A stretch of DNA of 64,000 bases from Algoriphagus lutimaris (GTDB taxonomy: Bacteria; Bacteroidota; Bacteroidia; Cytophagales; Cyclobacteriaceae): assembly GCF_017051705.1 (NCBI RefSeq), contig NZ_JAFIDJ010000001.1:2545501-2609500 (forward strand). The letters are read 5' to 3'. The notes beneath the pieces were generated by a model. It worked only from the letters and a program-made list of their open reading frames with translations, had not been told where the DNA came from and searched no databases. Both the position numbers and the translations under genes were made by a program. Below are positions 55,227 through 64,000 of the stretch, piece after piece. How positions within the stretch are numbered: position 1 is the stretch's first letter; every line of letters starts with the position of its first letter.

Positions 55227-56072
55227 ATGAGCAAGTTTTCTTTTCTTCTTCTATTCTTCCTTTTACTTAGTAAAGTAGCCTGGACTCAAAACAATGACTC
55301 CAATACTGATCCGGACTCTTCAGGTGTAGTCAACTCCAGTCTTTTACCTACCACCATGCCCCTTCTTTTATTTGACGAAAACAAAGAAAAAGAGGAGAAA
55401 AAGGAAAAGAAGAAAAAGGAACGAAAAAACATCTGGTTTGGAATTAAAACCAGAAGAGGGTATGCCAAAAGAGAAATTCGCGGCCAGGAAATTTATGAGT
55501 ACTTCAACTACACAGAGGACTCAAGAAGATTAGACCCCTATATCCGCGATGTGTATTGGTTCGATACCCAAGAAAGAAGTATTCGAACTTCCGGCTATGA
55601 GGAAGGAAAAGGGTATTTATTGCACGGGCCTTACGAGCGAACCATTAATGAGACAGTTGTAGAAAGTGGAATGTTCTATTATGGGACTAAACATAAAACC
55701 TGGATGCTTTTTGACTCTAACAATGTACTTCAGGACAAAAACCATTATACGGAAGGCTGGCCAAAAGAATCCCGAATCTCTTATTATGAATCCAGCTCAA
55801 GATCCGTGGAAGAAATCATCCCGATTCAATATGGATTGGAGGAAGGAAATTATTTCTATTTCTACGACGACAAGCAAGTTGCCGTAACTGGGGAATATCA
55901 ATACGGAGAAAAAGTGGGGCTTTGGACAGAGTATTGGGACACTGGAAATACCAAAGCGATTCGAAAGCGAGAAATCCAATATCAGGATGAGCCCTATACA
56001 AAAAATTTCCGCCCTTATATTCGTGCAGAATGGGATAAGGACGGAAACTTGGTTTATCGAAAAGAGATGTAA
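55227..56072 (+). CDS. exported MORN/YwqK-like repeat protein
   Basis: 281 residues, Sec signal peptide (cleavage near AWTQN). A highly charged Lys/Glu stretch at about 52-70 precedes short repeats of the type G.Y.F.Y...Q.A..GEY.YGEK.G.W.EYW..GN (about 130-275), which resemble MORN or YwqK repeats. Such repeats form beta-hairpin ladders; in Bacteroidota their role is undefined. Ends convergently four bases before the SYLF gene. Confidence 0.7.
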   Translation: MSKFSFLLLFFLLLSKVAWTQNNDSNTDPDSSGVVNSSLLPTTMPLLLFDENKEKEEKKEKKKKERKNIWFGIKTRRGYAKREIRGQEIYEYFNYTEDSRRLDPYIRDVYWFDTQERSIRTSGYEEGKGYLLHGPYERTINETVVESGMFYYGTKHKTWMLFDSNNVLQDKNHYTEGWPKESRISYYESSSRSVEEIIPIQYGLEEGNYFYFYDDKQVAVTGEYQYGEKVGLWTEYWDTGNTKAIRKREIQYQDEPYTKNFRPYIRAEWDKDGNLVYRKEM

Positions 56073-56076
56073 TCGC

Positions 56077-56601
56077 TTATTTTTCTCTATACCTGAATTG
56101 CTGTCCACCAACAGAAGCCTCATACATTAGCCCTGCTTTGGCTCTGGTAAATACCGCCACACCATCAATGTATTCTGCGTTTAAAGATGCTCCAGATGCA
56201 GCAGCCACAGCAGAAACCTGTGCAGCCATTTCAATCTTACCTTCTTTGAATCGATCAAACTCTTTCTGTGATTCAAAAAAAACTACCTCACTATAAGCCT
56301 GCCCACCTGCTTGAAATCCAATAGTCACTTGCGTCATTCTGGCATATCCGATCATTTCTCCCTGTTCAAAAGCAACCCCATTACCAGCAGCCCCCCCGAC
56401 ACCAAGTCCTCCTTTACCTACATTAGGTAAAATTATATAGCCATATGAATTATCGAAAAATTTCTGCATATCGGGATCATCTTTTAAAAAAGCAGCTTTT
56501 GCATCTTGGCTATCTTCAATAATCTTTTTGTCTTTATCATTTTGGGCAAAAGCAACACAAGCTAAAAATGACATACTAAGGGTGAATACTAACTTTTTCA
56601 T
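56077..56601 (-). CDS. exported SYLF-domain (Ysc84/BPSL1445-like) lipid-binding protein
   Basis: 174 residues from the ATG at 56601, where a signal peptide begins (cleavage after AFAQ). The SYLF domain shows GYIILPNVGKGGLGVGGA, then VAFEQGEMIGYARM, TIGFQAGGQAYSEVVFF and a C-terminal ASGASLNAEYIDGVAVFTRAKAG. Eukaryotic and some bacterial members bind lipids; the bacterial function is unsettled. 26 bases after yraN on the same strand. Confidence 0.88.
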   Translation of the reverse strand: MKKLVFTLSMSFLACVAFAQNDKDKKIIEDSQDAKAAFLKDDPDMQKFFDNSYGYIILPNVGKGGLGVGGAAGNGVAFEQGEMIGYARMTQVTIGFQAGGQAYSEVVFFESQKEFDRFKEGKIEMAAQVSAVAAASGASLNAEYIDGVAVFTRAKAGLMYEASVGGQQFRYREK

Positions 56602-56627
56602 TTTTCTAACTAATAGATGGTTTGTTT

Positions 56628-56984
56628 TCAATAAAAGGCATCTTCAAAATGCTTGAAGTTTATTTCGCCTGAATTGTTCCTATAAACGCCAATAATGTCA
56701 AATCGGATATCAAATTTCCAATTATTATCATGTATATACTGATCCGCAGCTTTTATGATTAACTTCCTCTTGGTGTAGTCTACAAACTCCTCAGCATAAC
56801 CAAAACCAGTGCCAGAACGGAATTTTACCTCCACAAAAACCAACAGCTTCTGATAAGTAAGGATTAAATCTATTTCAGCATAACCATGCCTGAAATTCAT
56901 CTCCTTCAATTCATAGCCTTTTGAAATGAGCCATTGAGCTGCGAGCTCCTCCGCCATCCTCCCTGATTTATTGTGTTCTGCCAT
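56628..56984 (-). CDS. yraN: YraN/UPF0102 family protein (endonuclease-like fold)
   Basis: 118 residues from the ATG at 56984. The frame is open 23 codons upstream, but the family N-terminus is HNKSGRMAEELAAQWLISKGY. PD-(D/E)XK-like residues are in NFRHGYAEIDLI and VFVEVKFRSGTGFG. The family resembles Holliday-junction resolvases but its role is unproven. Divergent from lipB across an 81-base gap. Confidence 0.9.
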   Translation of the reverse strand: MAEHNKSGRMAEELAAQWLISKGYELKEMNFRHGYAEIDLILTYQKLLVFVEVKFRSGTGFGYAEEFVDYTKRKLIIKAADQYIHDNNWKFDIRFDIIGVYRNNSGEINFKHFEDAFY

Positions 56985-57065
56985 CTTGAATAATTGCTTA
57001 ATTTTGAAAAAATATTGAAAAACAAGTTCAAAAATGGTTTTAAGGAAAACCAATTAAATTACTAG

Positions 57066-57785
57066 ATGAACGAAATTATTAATAAAAAGGTAAAATTCCG
57101 AGACTTGGGTTTCATGGATTATCAGGAAGCCTGGGATTTTCAAGAATCAATATTTGCTAAAACCGTAGCCCAAAAAATAGAAAACCGGAACTCTTCAGTA
57201 GACCGACAAGTCCCTACAGAAAACTATGTGTTTTTTGTAGAACATCCCCATGTCTACACGCTCGGTAAAAGCGGCAAGGAGGAGAATTTATTGTTAGATC
57301 AAAAAGGACTTGAAGAAAAAAAAGCTACCTATTATAAGATCAATCGAGGCGGAGATATCACATACCATGGTCCAGGGCAGCTGGTAGGATATCCCATTTT
57401 AGACTTGGATAATTTTTTTACTGACATACATAAATATTTGAGGTTATTAGAGGAAGCTATCATTCTCACTCTCAAAGAGTACCAAATTGAGTCAGGAAGA
57501 ATTGAAGGATTGACTGGAGTATGGATTGACCATATAGAACAAAAAAATCCAAGGAAAATTTGCGCTTTGGGAGTGAAATCCAGCCGGTGGGTGACCATGC
57601 ATGGTTTCGCTTTTAATATCAACCCAGATCTAAGTTATTTCGGAAACATTATTCCATGCGGGATTGATGACAAAGCAGTAACCTCCTTGAGCCAAGAATT
57701 AGGTAAAGAGGTAAATCTTCAGGAAGTAAAAGAAAAAGTTAAAAATCATCTCATCGACTTATTTGAGATGGAATTAGTAGATTAA
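57066..57785 (+). CDS. lipB: lipoyl(octanoyl) transferase
   Basis: 239 residues. Motifs are EHPHVYTLGKSG, RGGDITYHGPGQLVGYPI, catalytic K171 in LGVKSSRW and C198 in NIIPCGI. It moves octanoyl from acyl-carrier protein to the lipoyl domains of 2-oxoacid dehydrogenases; LpdA from this window works on the finished cofactor. First of six plus-strand genes with short gaps. Confidence 0.96.
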   Translation: MNEIINKKVKFRDLGFMDYQEAWDFQESIFAKTVAQKIENRNSSVDRQVPTENYVFFVEHPHVYTLGKSGKEENLLLDQKGLEEKKATYYKINRGGDITYHGPGQLVGYPILDLDNFFTDIHKYLRLLEEAIILTLKEYQIESGRIEGLTGVWIDHIEQKNPRKICALGVKSSRWVTMHGFAFNINPDLSYFGNIIPCGIDDKAVTSLSQELGKEVNLQEVKEKVKNHLIDLFEMELVD

Positions 57786-57788
57786 TAC

Positions 57789-58190
57789 ATGAAAAAGGAT
57801 ATCGATTTTCATCCTGTTACAGGAGTAAAACTTGCTATTGCCAAACAAGAAACTGATACTGGGGTAGAATGGGGTGTTTATATTTTCAATCTAAATTTGA
57901 TAGAATTGAAAACCATCATGATCACCTCCAAAGGATATGGGATTTTGGATGGGGAGAAAAGGCAGACTTCTACCTTACGTCATATGATTGAGGAGTTAGG
58001 ACCAGAAGAAATGGCCAAGATAGAACCAATTGATCCTGCTGTCTTTTCATTGACCAATGAATTTTGGGTGAGCTATTATATCCTTGATCAGATTTTTGAT
58101 AAAAAGTTTATATTTACTCCAGGCAGTTTTGATCCTGCCAACATTCAAATGATCCCTGAGTTAGGCTTGGAAGGGATCCTTCACTCATAA
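57789..58190 (+). CDS. conserved hypothetical protein downstream of lipB
   Basis: 133 residues, three bases after lipB, so certainly translated from the same transcript. No family recognised. It is acidic, without signal or membrane segment, with an alpha/beta pattern: VEWGVYIFNLNLIELKTIMI looks like paired strands, TLRHMIEELGPEEM a helix, and FSLTNEFWVSYYILDQIF an aromatic helix. It may be a small cytoplasmic protein restricted to Bacteroidota (inference). Confidence 0.75.
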   Translation: MKKDIDFHPVTGVKLAIAKQETDTGVEWGVYIFNLNLIELKTIMITSKGYGILDGEKRQTSTLRHMIEELGPEEMAKIEPIDPAVFSLTNEFWVSYYILDQIFDKKFIFTPGSFDPANIQMIPELGLEGILHS

Positions 58191-58201
58191 CTCCAACATT
58201 T

Positions 58202-58951
58202 ATGGCTAACTTTTTTGATCAATTAGGAGACATTCTTTTTCTGGATATTGAAACAGCATCCCTCACAGAAAAATTTGAGGACCTGAGTTCCAGGTTACGG
58301 GATGAATGGATCAAAAAAGAAAAGCTAATTCAAAATGATCATGGAAAGGTAGAACCTGGGGCCTTATACTTTGATAAAGCCGGAATTCATGCTGAATTTG
58401 GCCAAGTAATTTGTATTGGGGTAGGGTATTTTCAATGGAAAAAAAAGGACAAGAAGCTCATTTTTAGATCTAAAGTTTTTACAAATCCTGACGAAAGGGA
58501 ACTTCTTTTGGCATTTAATAGCTTATTAGGGAAGAAAAAATGGATTCTCTGCGCCCATAATGGAAAGGAGTTTGATTACCCTTACCTTTGCAGGAGAATG
58601 CTGGTACAAGGAGTATCCTTGCCAGAACCCTTACAAATAGCAGGTAAAAAGCCCTGGGAAGTAAGGCATTTGGATACTTTAGAACTTTGGAAGTTTGGTG
58701 ATTACAAACATTACACCCGACTGGAACTTTTAGCTGCAGTTTTTGGCATTCCCACTTCCAAAGAAGACTTGGATGGCAGTCAGGTCAACACCACTTTTCA
58801 TTTGGAAAAAGATATTAACCGAATCAAGAAGTACTGTCGTAAAGACGTAGAAGTTACTGCCCGCGTTTATTTAGCCATGCATCCTCAATTAGATGAGATG
58901 CAGCTGGAAATGGTACACTTAGAAGATTCACCAAAAGATCATAAAGATTAA
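58202..58951 (+). CDS. predicted 3'-5' exonuclease, PolB-like RNase H fold
   Basis: 249 residues. The DEDD-type exonuclease motifs are visible: ILFLDIETASL (Exo I Asp/Glu), LCAHNGKEFDYPYL (Exo II) and KKYCRKDVEVTARVYL (Exo III Asp). There is no polymerase domain. Such stand-alone nucleases are widespread in Bacteroidota and could act on DNA or RNA. It lies 54 bases upstream of rnr, so RNA processing is possible by context. Confidence 0.88.
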   Translation: MANFFDQLGDILFLDIETASLTEKFEDLSSRLRDEWIKKEKLIQNDHGKVEPGALYFDKAGIHAEFGQVICIGVGYFQWKKKDKKLIFRSKVFTNPDERELLLAFNSLLGKKKWILCAHNGKEFDYPYLCRRMLVQGVSLPEPLQIAGKKPWEVRHLDTLELWKFGDYKHYTRLELLAAVFGIPTSKEDLDGSQVNTTFHLEKDINRIKKYCRKDVEVTARVYLAMHPQLDEMQLEMVHLEDSPKDHKD

Positions 58952-59005
58952 TGCAAAAAGGCATCATAATCTTTATACATTGGATTAACACAACAACCCC
59001 GACAT

Positions 59006-61207
59006 ATGGGAAGAAAATCAGACAGAAACAAATCAAAAAATGAGAAAAGAGGCCATAGCAACGATACGTCAAATTTAACGAGACGGATCGTCCAATTTTT
59101 AGACTCCAACTATGGAGAAGAATTTAACTCTAAACAGATTATCAAAAAATTAGAAATACGGGATTCCCTCAGTAAAGGAGCGGTAGATTCTGTGCTTTCC
59201 AAACTGTTAGAGAGTGGACATGTCTCAAAAAACCCAAGGAACTATTATTCCTCTACCAAAGACCCAAACTTTATTATAGGCACGGTTGATTATGTCAACC
59301 CAAGGTTTGCCTTTGTAATCCCAGATGATCCTACTCAAAATGACGGAGACATCCTAGTCAAAGAAGCCGACATGAAACAGGCTCTTGATGGTGACAAAGT
59401 GAGAGTCATGGTCAAGCCACTAAAAGGCAAGTTCGGAAAATCTGAAGGTAAAATATTGGAGATCATCGAGAGAGATCGTGACGAATTTGTAGGGAGAGTA
59501 GAAATATCCCCACGGTTCGCTTTCGTAGTTCCAGATTTCAAGAAAATGCACAAAGATATTTTTGTGCACAGAGGAGATCTTTTAGGAGCAGAACATAATC
59601 AAAAGGTAGTTGTCAAACTCACCGAATGGAGAGATGGAGACAAAAACCCAACAGGTAAAGTTACTAGAGTTTTAGGACAGGCAGGTCTTCACGAAGTGGA
59701 AATCCATTCCATTATGGCTGAATTCGGCCTTCCTTTTGAATACCCTCAAGAGCCGGACGCAGAAGCAAATGCCATATCAGATAAAATCACCGCGAAGGAA
59801 ATCAAAGCACGAAAGGATTTTAGGGACATTCCTACTTTTACGATTGACCCGGCCGATGCAAAAGATTTTGATGATGCGATATCTTACCAAGTGCTCCCTA
59901 ATGGCAATTTAGAAATAGGAGTACATATCGCGGATGTGACACATTATGTTCGCCCTAAAACTGCTTTAGAAAAAGAAGCTTACAACAGGGCTACTTCTGT
60001 TTATTTGGTAGACAGAACCATTCCAATGCTTCCTGAAAGGCTAAGCAATGGCTTGTGCTCCTTACGTCCCAAAGAGGATAAATTAACCTTCTCTTGTGTT
60101 TTTGAAATGGATAAAGATGCCAATGTCATTAAACATTGGATAGGTAGAACAGTTATTCATTCCGATCGAAGATTTGCTTACGAAGAGGCCCAAGAAAATA
60201 TCGATTCTCAATCCGGAGATTTCTATAGTGAATTGACCCTCTTAAATAACTTGGCAAAAAAAGTCCGAAAAAGAAGATTTGATCATGGCGCAGTAAATTT
60301 TGAAACAGTAGAAGTAAAATTCAAACTGGATGAAAAAGGAACCCCTTTAGGACTGATTGTCAAAGAGCGGAAAGATATTCACAAACTGATTGAGGAATTC
60401 ATGTTGTTGGCGAATAAATATGTAGCAGAATTTATCTTTAAAAAAGGTAAAGGAACTGATACCTTTGTTTATAGAACCCATGATTTCCCAGACATGGATC
60501 GCTTAGATACCTTCTCGGGTTTTGCCAAACGGTTTGGCCATGAATTCGATATTGAAAATGAGCGAAAAATCTCAAACGCATTGAATAAATTAATGGATGA
60601 GATTCAAGGTAAGCCTGAGCAAAATGTACTGGAACAACTAGCCATAAGAAGTATGGCTAAAGCTAAATATACTACTGAGCCAAAAGGGCACTTCGGGTTA
60701 GCCTTTGCTCATTATACCCATTTCACCTCTCCGATTAGGAGATACCCAGATATGATGGTTCACCGATTATTGGATCATTACCTTCAGGGTGGAAAATCTC
60801 CAGATGCGGAAGAATGGGAGCAAAAATGCGTTCATTCTTCAGAAAGAGAAAAGAGAGCTGCGGATGCAGAAAGAGCTTCTATCAAGTACAAGCAAGTAGA
60901 GTTTATGTCTCTTGCTGAAGAAAAAGATTATGATGGAATTGTGAGCGGGGTGACCGAATGGGGTGTTTTTGTGGAGATTTCGGAAACAAAATGTGAAGGG
61001 ATGATTCGTGTTCAAGACATGGATGATGACTATTACGATTTCGATCAGAAAAATATGAGACTGATCGGGTCCAAAACAAAGAAAATGATCACTCTGGGAG
61101 ACAAAGTAAAGGTAAGAGTAGTTAACACGGATATAGACCGTAGAACAATAGATTTGGAATTTGCAGACAATGATGGAAAAAAGCCACGCGGCCGAGCTAT
61201 TAGATAA
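59006..61207 (+). CDS. rnr: ribonuclease R
   Basis: 733 residues. An N-terminal winged helix (about 25-90) and two cold-shock domains (about 90-250) precede the RNB catalytic domain. Its Asp cluster is in TIDPADAKDFDDAISY and its later part includes HFTSPIRRYPDMMVHR. A C-terminal S1 domain (about 645-725) has YDGIVSGVTEWGVFVEI. Processive 3'-5' exoribonuclease of structured RNA. The 3' end overlaps the polyprenyl synthase start by 38 bases in another frame. Confidence 0.96.
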   Translation: MGRKSDRNKSKNEKRGHSNDTSNLTRRIVQFLDSNYGEEFNSKQIIKKLEIRDSLSKGAVDSVLSKLLESGHVSKNPRNYYSSTKDPNFIIGTVDYVNPRFAFVIPDDPTQNDGDILVKEADMKQALDGDKVRVMVKPLKGKFGKSEGKILEIIERDRDEFVGRVEISPRFAFVVPDFKKMHKDIFVHRGDLLGAEHNQKVVVKLTEWRDGDKNPTGKVTRVLGQAGLHEVEIHSIMAEFGLPFEYPQEPDAEANAISDKITAKEIKARKDFRDIPTFTIDPADAKDFDDAISYQVLPNGNLEIGVHIADVTHYVRPKTALEKEAYNRATSVYLVDRTIPMLPERLSNGLCSLRPKEDKLTFSCVFEMDKDANVIKHWIGRTVIHSDRRFAYEEAQENIDSQSGDFYSELTLLNNLAKKVRKRRFDHGAVNFETVEVKFKLDEKGTPLGLIVKERKDIHKLIEEFMLLANKYVAEFIFKKGKGTDTFVYRTHDFPDMDRLDTFSGFAKRFGHEFDIENERKISNALNKLMDEIQGKPEQNVLEQLAIRSMAKAKYTTEPKGHFGLAFAHYTHFTSPIRRYPDMMVHRLLDHYLQGGKSPDAEEWEQKCVHSSEREKRAADAERASIKYKQVEFMSLAEEKDYDGIVSGVTEWGVFVEISETKCEGMIRVQDMDDDYYDFDQKNMRLIGSKTKKMITLGDKVKVRVVNTDIDRRTIDLEFADNDGKKPRGRAIR

Positions 61208-62156
61208 ATTAGAGACTTTTTTAAAGTCACAACGTTTTGGAGAATCACCCAAAGAGCTTTATGAACCTTTAGAATACATCTTAAGCCTTGGAGGAAAGAG
61301 AATTAGACCTTTATTAAGTCTGATGGCTTATGGAATGTATAAAAATGATCCTGAATCTATCCTGAAACAAGCCTCTGCCATTGAGGTTTTCCATAACTTC
61401 ACCCTGATGCATGACGATATCATGGACCAAGCTCCTCTACGAAGAGGAAAGGATACCGTTCATGAAAAATGGAATGCCAATACAGCAATACTTTCTGGAG
61501 ATGTCATGTTGGTAAGAGCTTATGACTTACTCTTGGAAACCCCTCCAAACCTACTACACGAAATTATCCAGCTGTTTAATAAGACTGCAGCGGAAGTTTG
61601 TGAAGGACAGCAATTTGATATGAATTTCGAAAGTATATCAAATGTGAAAGTCTCGGAATACATCAACATGATCCGTCTTAAAACAGCGGTACTTTTGGGC
61701 TGTGCTTTGAAAATGGGGGCATTGCTAGGTGGAGCAAATGAGTCAGAAGCAAATAAATTGTATGATTTCGGAGTGAATATCGGGATAGGCTTTCAACTCA
61801 AAGATGACTTGCTAGATGTGTATGCCGACCAAGCTAAATTTGGCAAACAGGTTGGAGGAGATATCATTTCCAACAAAAAGACTTTTTTACTAATCAAAGC
61901 CTTGGAATCAGCTTCAGCAAAAGATGCTGAGGAATTGGCCTATTGGTTATCCCTAGAGGAATTTGATAAAGAGGAGAAAGTTAAGGCAGTGAAAGACATT
62001 TATCATAAACTAGGAATTAAATCTATCGCAGAGGATGAAATGAATCGGTATTTCCAAGCTGGATTTGATTTATTCGATTCCATTAAATGCAATCATTCCT
62101 CCTACTTTGAAGAACTCAAGCAGATCACTGAAGATCTTATTCACAGAGAAAAATAA
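61170..62156 (+). CDS. polyprenyl (trans-isoprenyl) diphosphate synthase
   Basis: 328 residues. First Asp-rich motif DDIMDQAPLRRG, second DDLLD in FQLKDDLLDVY, and GGKRIRPLL for IPP binding. It makes an all-trans polyprenyl diphosphate, such as a quinone side-chain precursor. Starts at ATG 61170 or 61173, inside rnr. Chain length cannot be told with confidence by eye. Confidence 0.92.
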   Translation: MMEKSHAAELLDKLETFLKSQRFGESPKELYEPLEYILSLGGKRIRPLLSLMAYGMYKNDPESILKQASAIEVFHNFTLMHDDIMDQAPLRRGKDTVHEKWNANTAILSGDVMLVRAYDLLLETPPNLLHEIIQLFNKTAAEVCEGQQFDMNFESISNVKVSEYINMIRLKTAVLLGCALKMGALLGGANESEANKLYDFGVNIGIGFQLKDDLLDVYADQAKFGKQVGGDIISNKKTFLLIKALESASAKDAEELAYWLSLEEFDKEEKVKAVKDIYHKLGIKSIAEDEMNRYFQAGFDLFDSIKCNHSSYFEELKQITEDLIHREK

Positions 62157-62158
62157 GC

Positions 62159-62788
62159 ATGAATTTATCTATCACAGTAGTCCTGATTATTATCACGACT
62201 GCGATCAGCATGATTGGTTTTAATAAACCGGCGTTTATTAACCGATGGATGTTCGTCCCCTATTTAATAAAGAATAGAAAACAATGGGACCGATTTGTTA
62301 CTTCTGGATTTATCCATAAGGATTACATGCACCTGCTTTTCAACATGTTCACCTTCTATTTTTTTGGAGCTTTTGTGGAACAGTTTCTTGCCTATCAATT
62401 TGGAGGCACTACAGGTGGAATCATCTTTGTTCTCTTCTATTTAATAGGAATCATCGTTTCTGATATCCCTACCTATTTAAAAAATCAAGACAATAGCTAC
62501 TACCGGGCCTTGGGCGCTTCCGGAGGAACCGCAGCCACGGTATTTGCAAGTATCATCATCATGCCTCTGGCAGACATCTGTTTGTTTGGGATATTATGTC
62601 TTCCTGGGTTTATTCTAGGTGGAATCTTCTTAATCTACTCCTATATGAAGGGAAAAAATTCAAATGATGCGATCAATCATGATGCCCACCTGTATGGAGC
62701 TATTTTCGGAATCTTATTTATATTAATTATTTCACCCGCGAGTCTTTTACAATTTATAGAACAAATCAAAACGTATAGACCATTTTAA
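62159..62788 (+). CDS. rhomboid-family intramembrane serine protease
   Basis: 209 residues, about six hydrophobic helices. Rhomboid signatures are the HLLFN segment in helix 2, the GASGG motif with the nucleophile Ser, and a late His in DAHLYGAIFG. It cleaves transmembrane substrates within the membrane. Two bases after the polyprenyl synthase stop, so in the same operon; followed by a bidirectional terminator. Confidence 0.92.
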   Translation: MNLSITVVLIIITTAISMIGFNKPAFINRWMFVPYLIKNRKQWDRFVTSGFIHKDYMHLLFNMFTFYFFGAFVEQFLAYQFGGTTGGIIFVLFYLIGIIVSDIPTYLKNQDNSYYRALGASGGTAATVFASIIIMPLADICLFGILCLPGFILGGIFLIYSYMKGKNSNDAINHDAHLYGAIFGILFILIISPASLLQFIEQIKTYRPF

Positions 62789-62819
62789 AAAAAGCTCCCG
62801 ATTTCTCGGGAGCTTTTTT
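62787..62819. terminator. bidirectional terminator
   Basis: GCTCCCGA / TCGGGAGC with a TTTC loop and A/T runs on both sides, between the convergent rhomboid and BNR-protein genes; it overlaps the rhomboid stop. Confidence 0.92.
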
Positions 62820-62821
62820 AT

Positions 62822-64000
62822 TTATTTTTTGATATCCAGTTTGGTCCTCATTTCATCAATATTGAAAATCTTGGATATCTGGTTTTGTTCCAATTCTTTG
62901 AAGCGAGCTAATTGAACATTGATTTTTTCAGTCAATTCCTCCTTTACTTCATAAGACTGGTCAGTCGGAGCCCAATCTCCATTTCCAACTACCGAACTCA
63001 AATGAGCCAGTTTGTTATTCAATCTGATCGGGAAGTTCAACGGATCCTGACGACTTTGATTTTGAGTCTGATACAAGGTCTTTTCAATTTCATCCATCTC
63101 CTCTTTGATCGATTCTAAGTTGGCAGGTTTCGTCTCCAAACTATCCATTTCAGTTCTATATTGACGAATCAATTTAATTACTCGATGGGTCTCAGTCAGT
63201 TTATCTCTGACATCCATTAAGTAGTCATATTGTGCTACCAAATCCTCCTGCGTGGATTCATATCTTGGATCGGCAAGCACTTTGAAGGTCTGTTCTTGAG
63301 ATTCCCCGTCCAATGTCATTTTCACTTTATAAGTGCCAGGAACCACTTTTGGACCTCTCAAATTTCCACCCCACATAATTAAACCTTCAAATCCTTCAGC
63401 ATCTTCCACACGAAGGTTCCAGTTAAATTCATTGCTACCTGCTTTGACTTTCAAGGTATCTCCATTGATCCCTTTCGTGGAGAAGGCTCTCAAAGGAATA
63501 TCATTCGCATCAAAGAATTCGATTTTCAACTCTTCTTTTGGCTCCTCCTTAATGTAGTAATAAACCAATACGCCTCCCGCTCTGTTCGTTCCAGCTGTTG
63601 CGCTTTTTCTACTCACACCATCTATCCTGTAAGAATCCTGTGGTTTGAATAAAGTCAAGGAACTGTTTTCCATTCCTGGCTCAGCTTGATGTAAAACGGT
63701 CAAATCATCAATAATCCAAAACGAACGACCTTGGGTAGCAGCAATCAAATTATTCTCTTTGATCGCCAAGTCTGTGATCGGAACAATCGGAAGATTTAAT
63801 TGGAGTGAATGCCAAGAGGCTCCATCATCTTTAGAGTAATACATGCCCGTTTCCGTACCTGCATAGAGCATGCCTCTTTTCACAGGATCTGCTCTTACAA
63901 CTCTTGTGAAATGTTCTGGATCAATTCCATTGGTGATTTTTGTCCAGCTTTTACCATAATCCTTGGTTTTATAAAGGTAGGGTTCATAGTTACCATTCTT
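62822..64000 (-). CDS. VPS10/BNR-repeat glycosyl hydrolase-like protein, C-terminal part (5' end outside window)
   Basis: The frame is open to the window edge, so 392 codons of the C-terminal part are seen. Asp-box (BNR) motifs TKDYGKSW and SKDDGASW and the blade pattern MLYAGTETGMYYS show a beta-propeller like sortilin/VPS10 proteins, often annotated as glycosyl hydrolases. After the propeller come a beta domain (about FKPQDSYRIDG to VPGTYKVKMTLDGESQEQTFKV) and a helical tail. In Bacteroidota these long proteins are exported; substrate unknown. Confidence 0.88.
   Translation of the reverse strand, partial: KNGNYEPYLYKTKDYGKSWTKITNGIDPEHFTRVVRADPVKRGMLYAGTETGMYYSKDDGASWHSLQLNLPIVPITDLAIKENNLIAATQGRSFWIIDDLTVLHQAEPGMENSSLTLFKPQDSYRIDGVSRKSATAGTNRAGGVLVYYYIKEEPKEELKIEFFDANDIPLRAFSTKGINGDTLKVKAGSNEFNWNLRVEDAEGFEGLIMWGGNLRGPKVVPGTYKVKMTLDGESQEQTFKVLADPRYESTQEDLVAQYDYLMDVRDKLTETHRVIKLIRQYRTEMDSLETKPANLESIKEEMDEIEKTLYQTQNQSRQDPLNFPIRLNNKLAHLSSVVGNGDWAPTDQSYEVKEELTEKINVQLARFKELEQNQISKIFNIDEMRTKLDIKK

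Noticed and set aside
62822-64000. ATG at 63883 taken as the start of the BNR-type protein
   Set aside because: The frame runs unbroken to the window edge and encodes a further Asp-box repeat (TKDYGKSW), so the true start lies outside.

Overview
The window looks like a chromosomal segment of a Bacteroidota bacterium, most likely order Cytophagales and close to Cyclobacteriaceae/Algoriphagus. This is inferred from the gene content: DUF4421, CHRD lipoproteins, a TonB-dependent receptor, two M1 peptidases with export signals, monomeric NADP isocitrate dehydrogenase, a BatE-like protein and a VPS10/BNR glycosyl hydrolase-like protein. It is also suggested by the general lack of Shine-Dalgarno sequences and by promoter candidates of the TAnnTTTG type. 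No rRNA, CRISPR array, transposase, integrase or phage gene was seen. Most of the window is ordinary housekeeping and metabolic DNA, with a few small accessory spots.

Layout. 1-1137: 3' part of a repetitive surface-type protein with near-identical 108-bp DNA repeats. 1372-8093 (minus): rarA, threonine aldolase, a glycerophosphodiesterase lipoprotein, a DUF2721 membrane protein, an ECF sigma/anti-sigma pair and lpdA. 8385-14089: fabG, a double-CHRD lipoprotein, P5C dehydrogenase, a YjjG-type nucleotidase with an ArsR regulator, and an exported CarboxypepD_reg-like protein. 14170-14546: a frameshifted GxxExxY (PD-(D/E)XK-like) pseudogene between inverted GCAAAG octamer repeats. 14600-20748: Xaa-Pro peptidase, PafA-like phosphatase, homogentisate dioxygenase, GH16 glucanase and a two-TM four-helix protein.

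20749-29859 is the most coherent system: two divergent arms that look like an oxidative (3-keto) sugar or glycoside pathway. The minus arm has an MFS permease, two TIM-barrel isomerases with Tat signals, a GMC dehydrogenase and its Tat-bearing small subunit. The plus arm has a Gfo/Idh/MocA oxidoreductase, a third TIM-barrel enzyme, a cytochrome c lipoprotein and a DUF1080 3-keto-glycoside hydrolase-like lipoprotein. The two arms share a 251-bp control region with a nested inverted repeat.

30756-31433 is a tRNA cluster (Lys, Pro, Arg, Lys, Arg), and 48483-48672 holds two tRNA-Val genes. At both loci an orphan tRNA 3' end follows, cut at the T-loop and fused to a short GATA/TATC palindrome. At the Val locus this lies inside a 226-bp tandem repeat.

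31544-48342: M1 peptidase, LON-domain protein, gap, a trypsin-like protease without a signal peptide, icd, an overlapping operon (hemerythrin protein, ruvX, def, nitrilase), a CtpA protease, a glyoxalase-fold protein, a second M1 peptidase and a TonB receptor. 49331-64000: ALDH7-type dehydrogenase, DUF4421 protein, two glycosyltransferases, aspartate aminotransferase, SYLF protein and yraN. A plus-strand run follows (lipB, unknown, 3'-5' exonuclease, rnr, polyprenyl synthase, rhomboid), and the window ends inside a BNR/VPS10-like protein.

Several starts were moved inward from the longest open frame because the signal peptide or conserved N-terminus begins at an internal ATG. All function calls come from reading motifs by eye; no database search was run.
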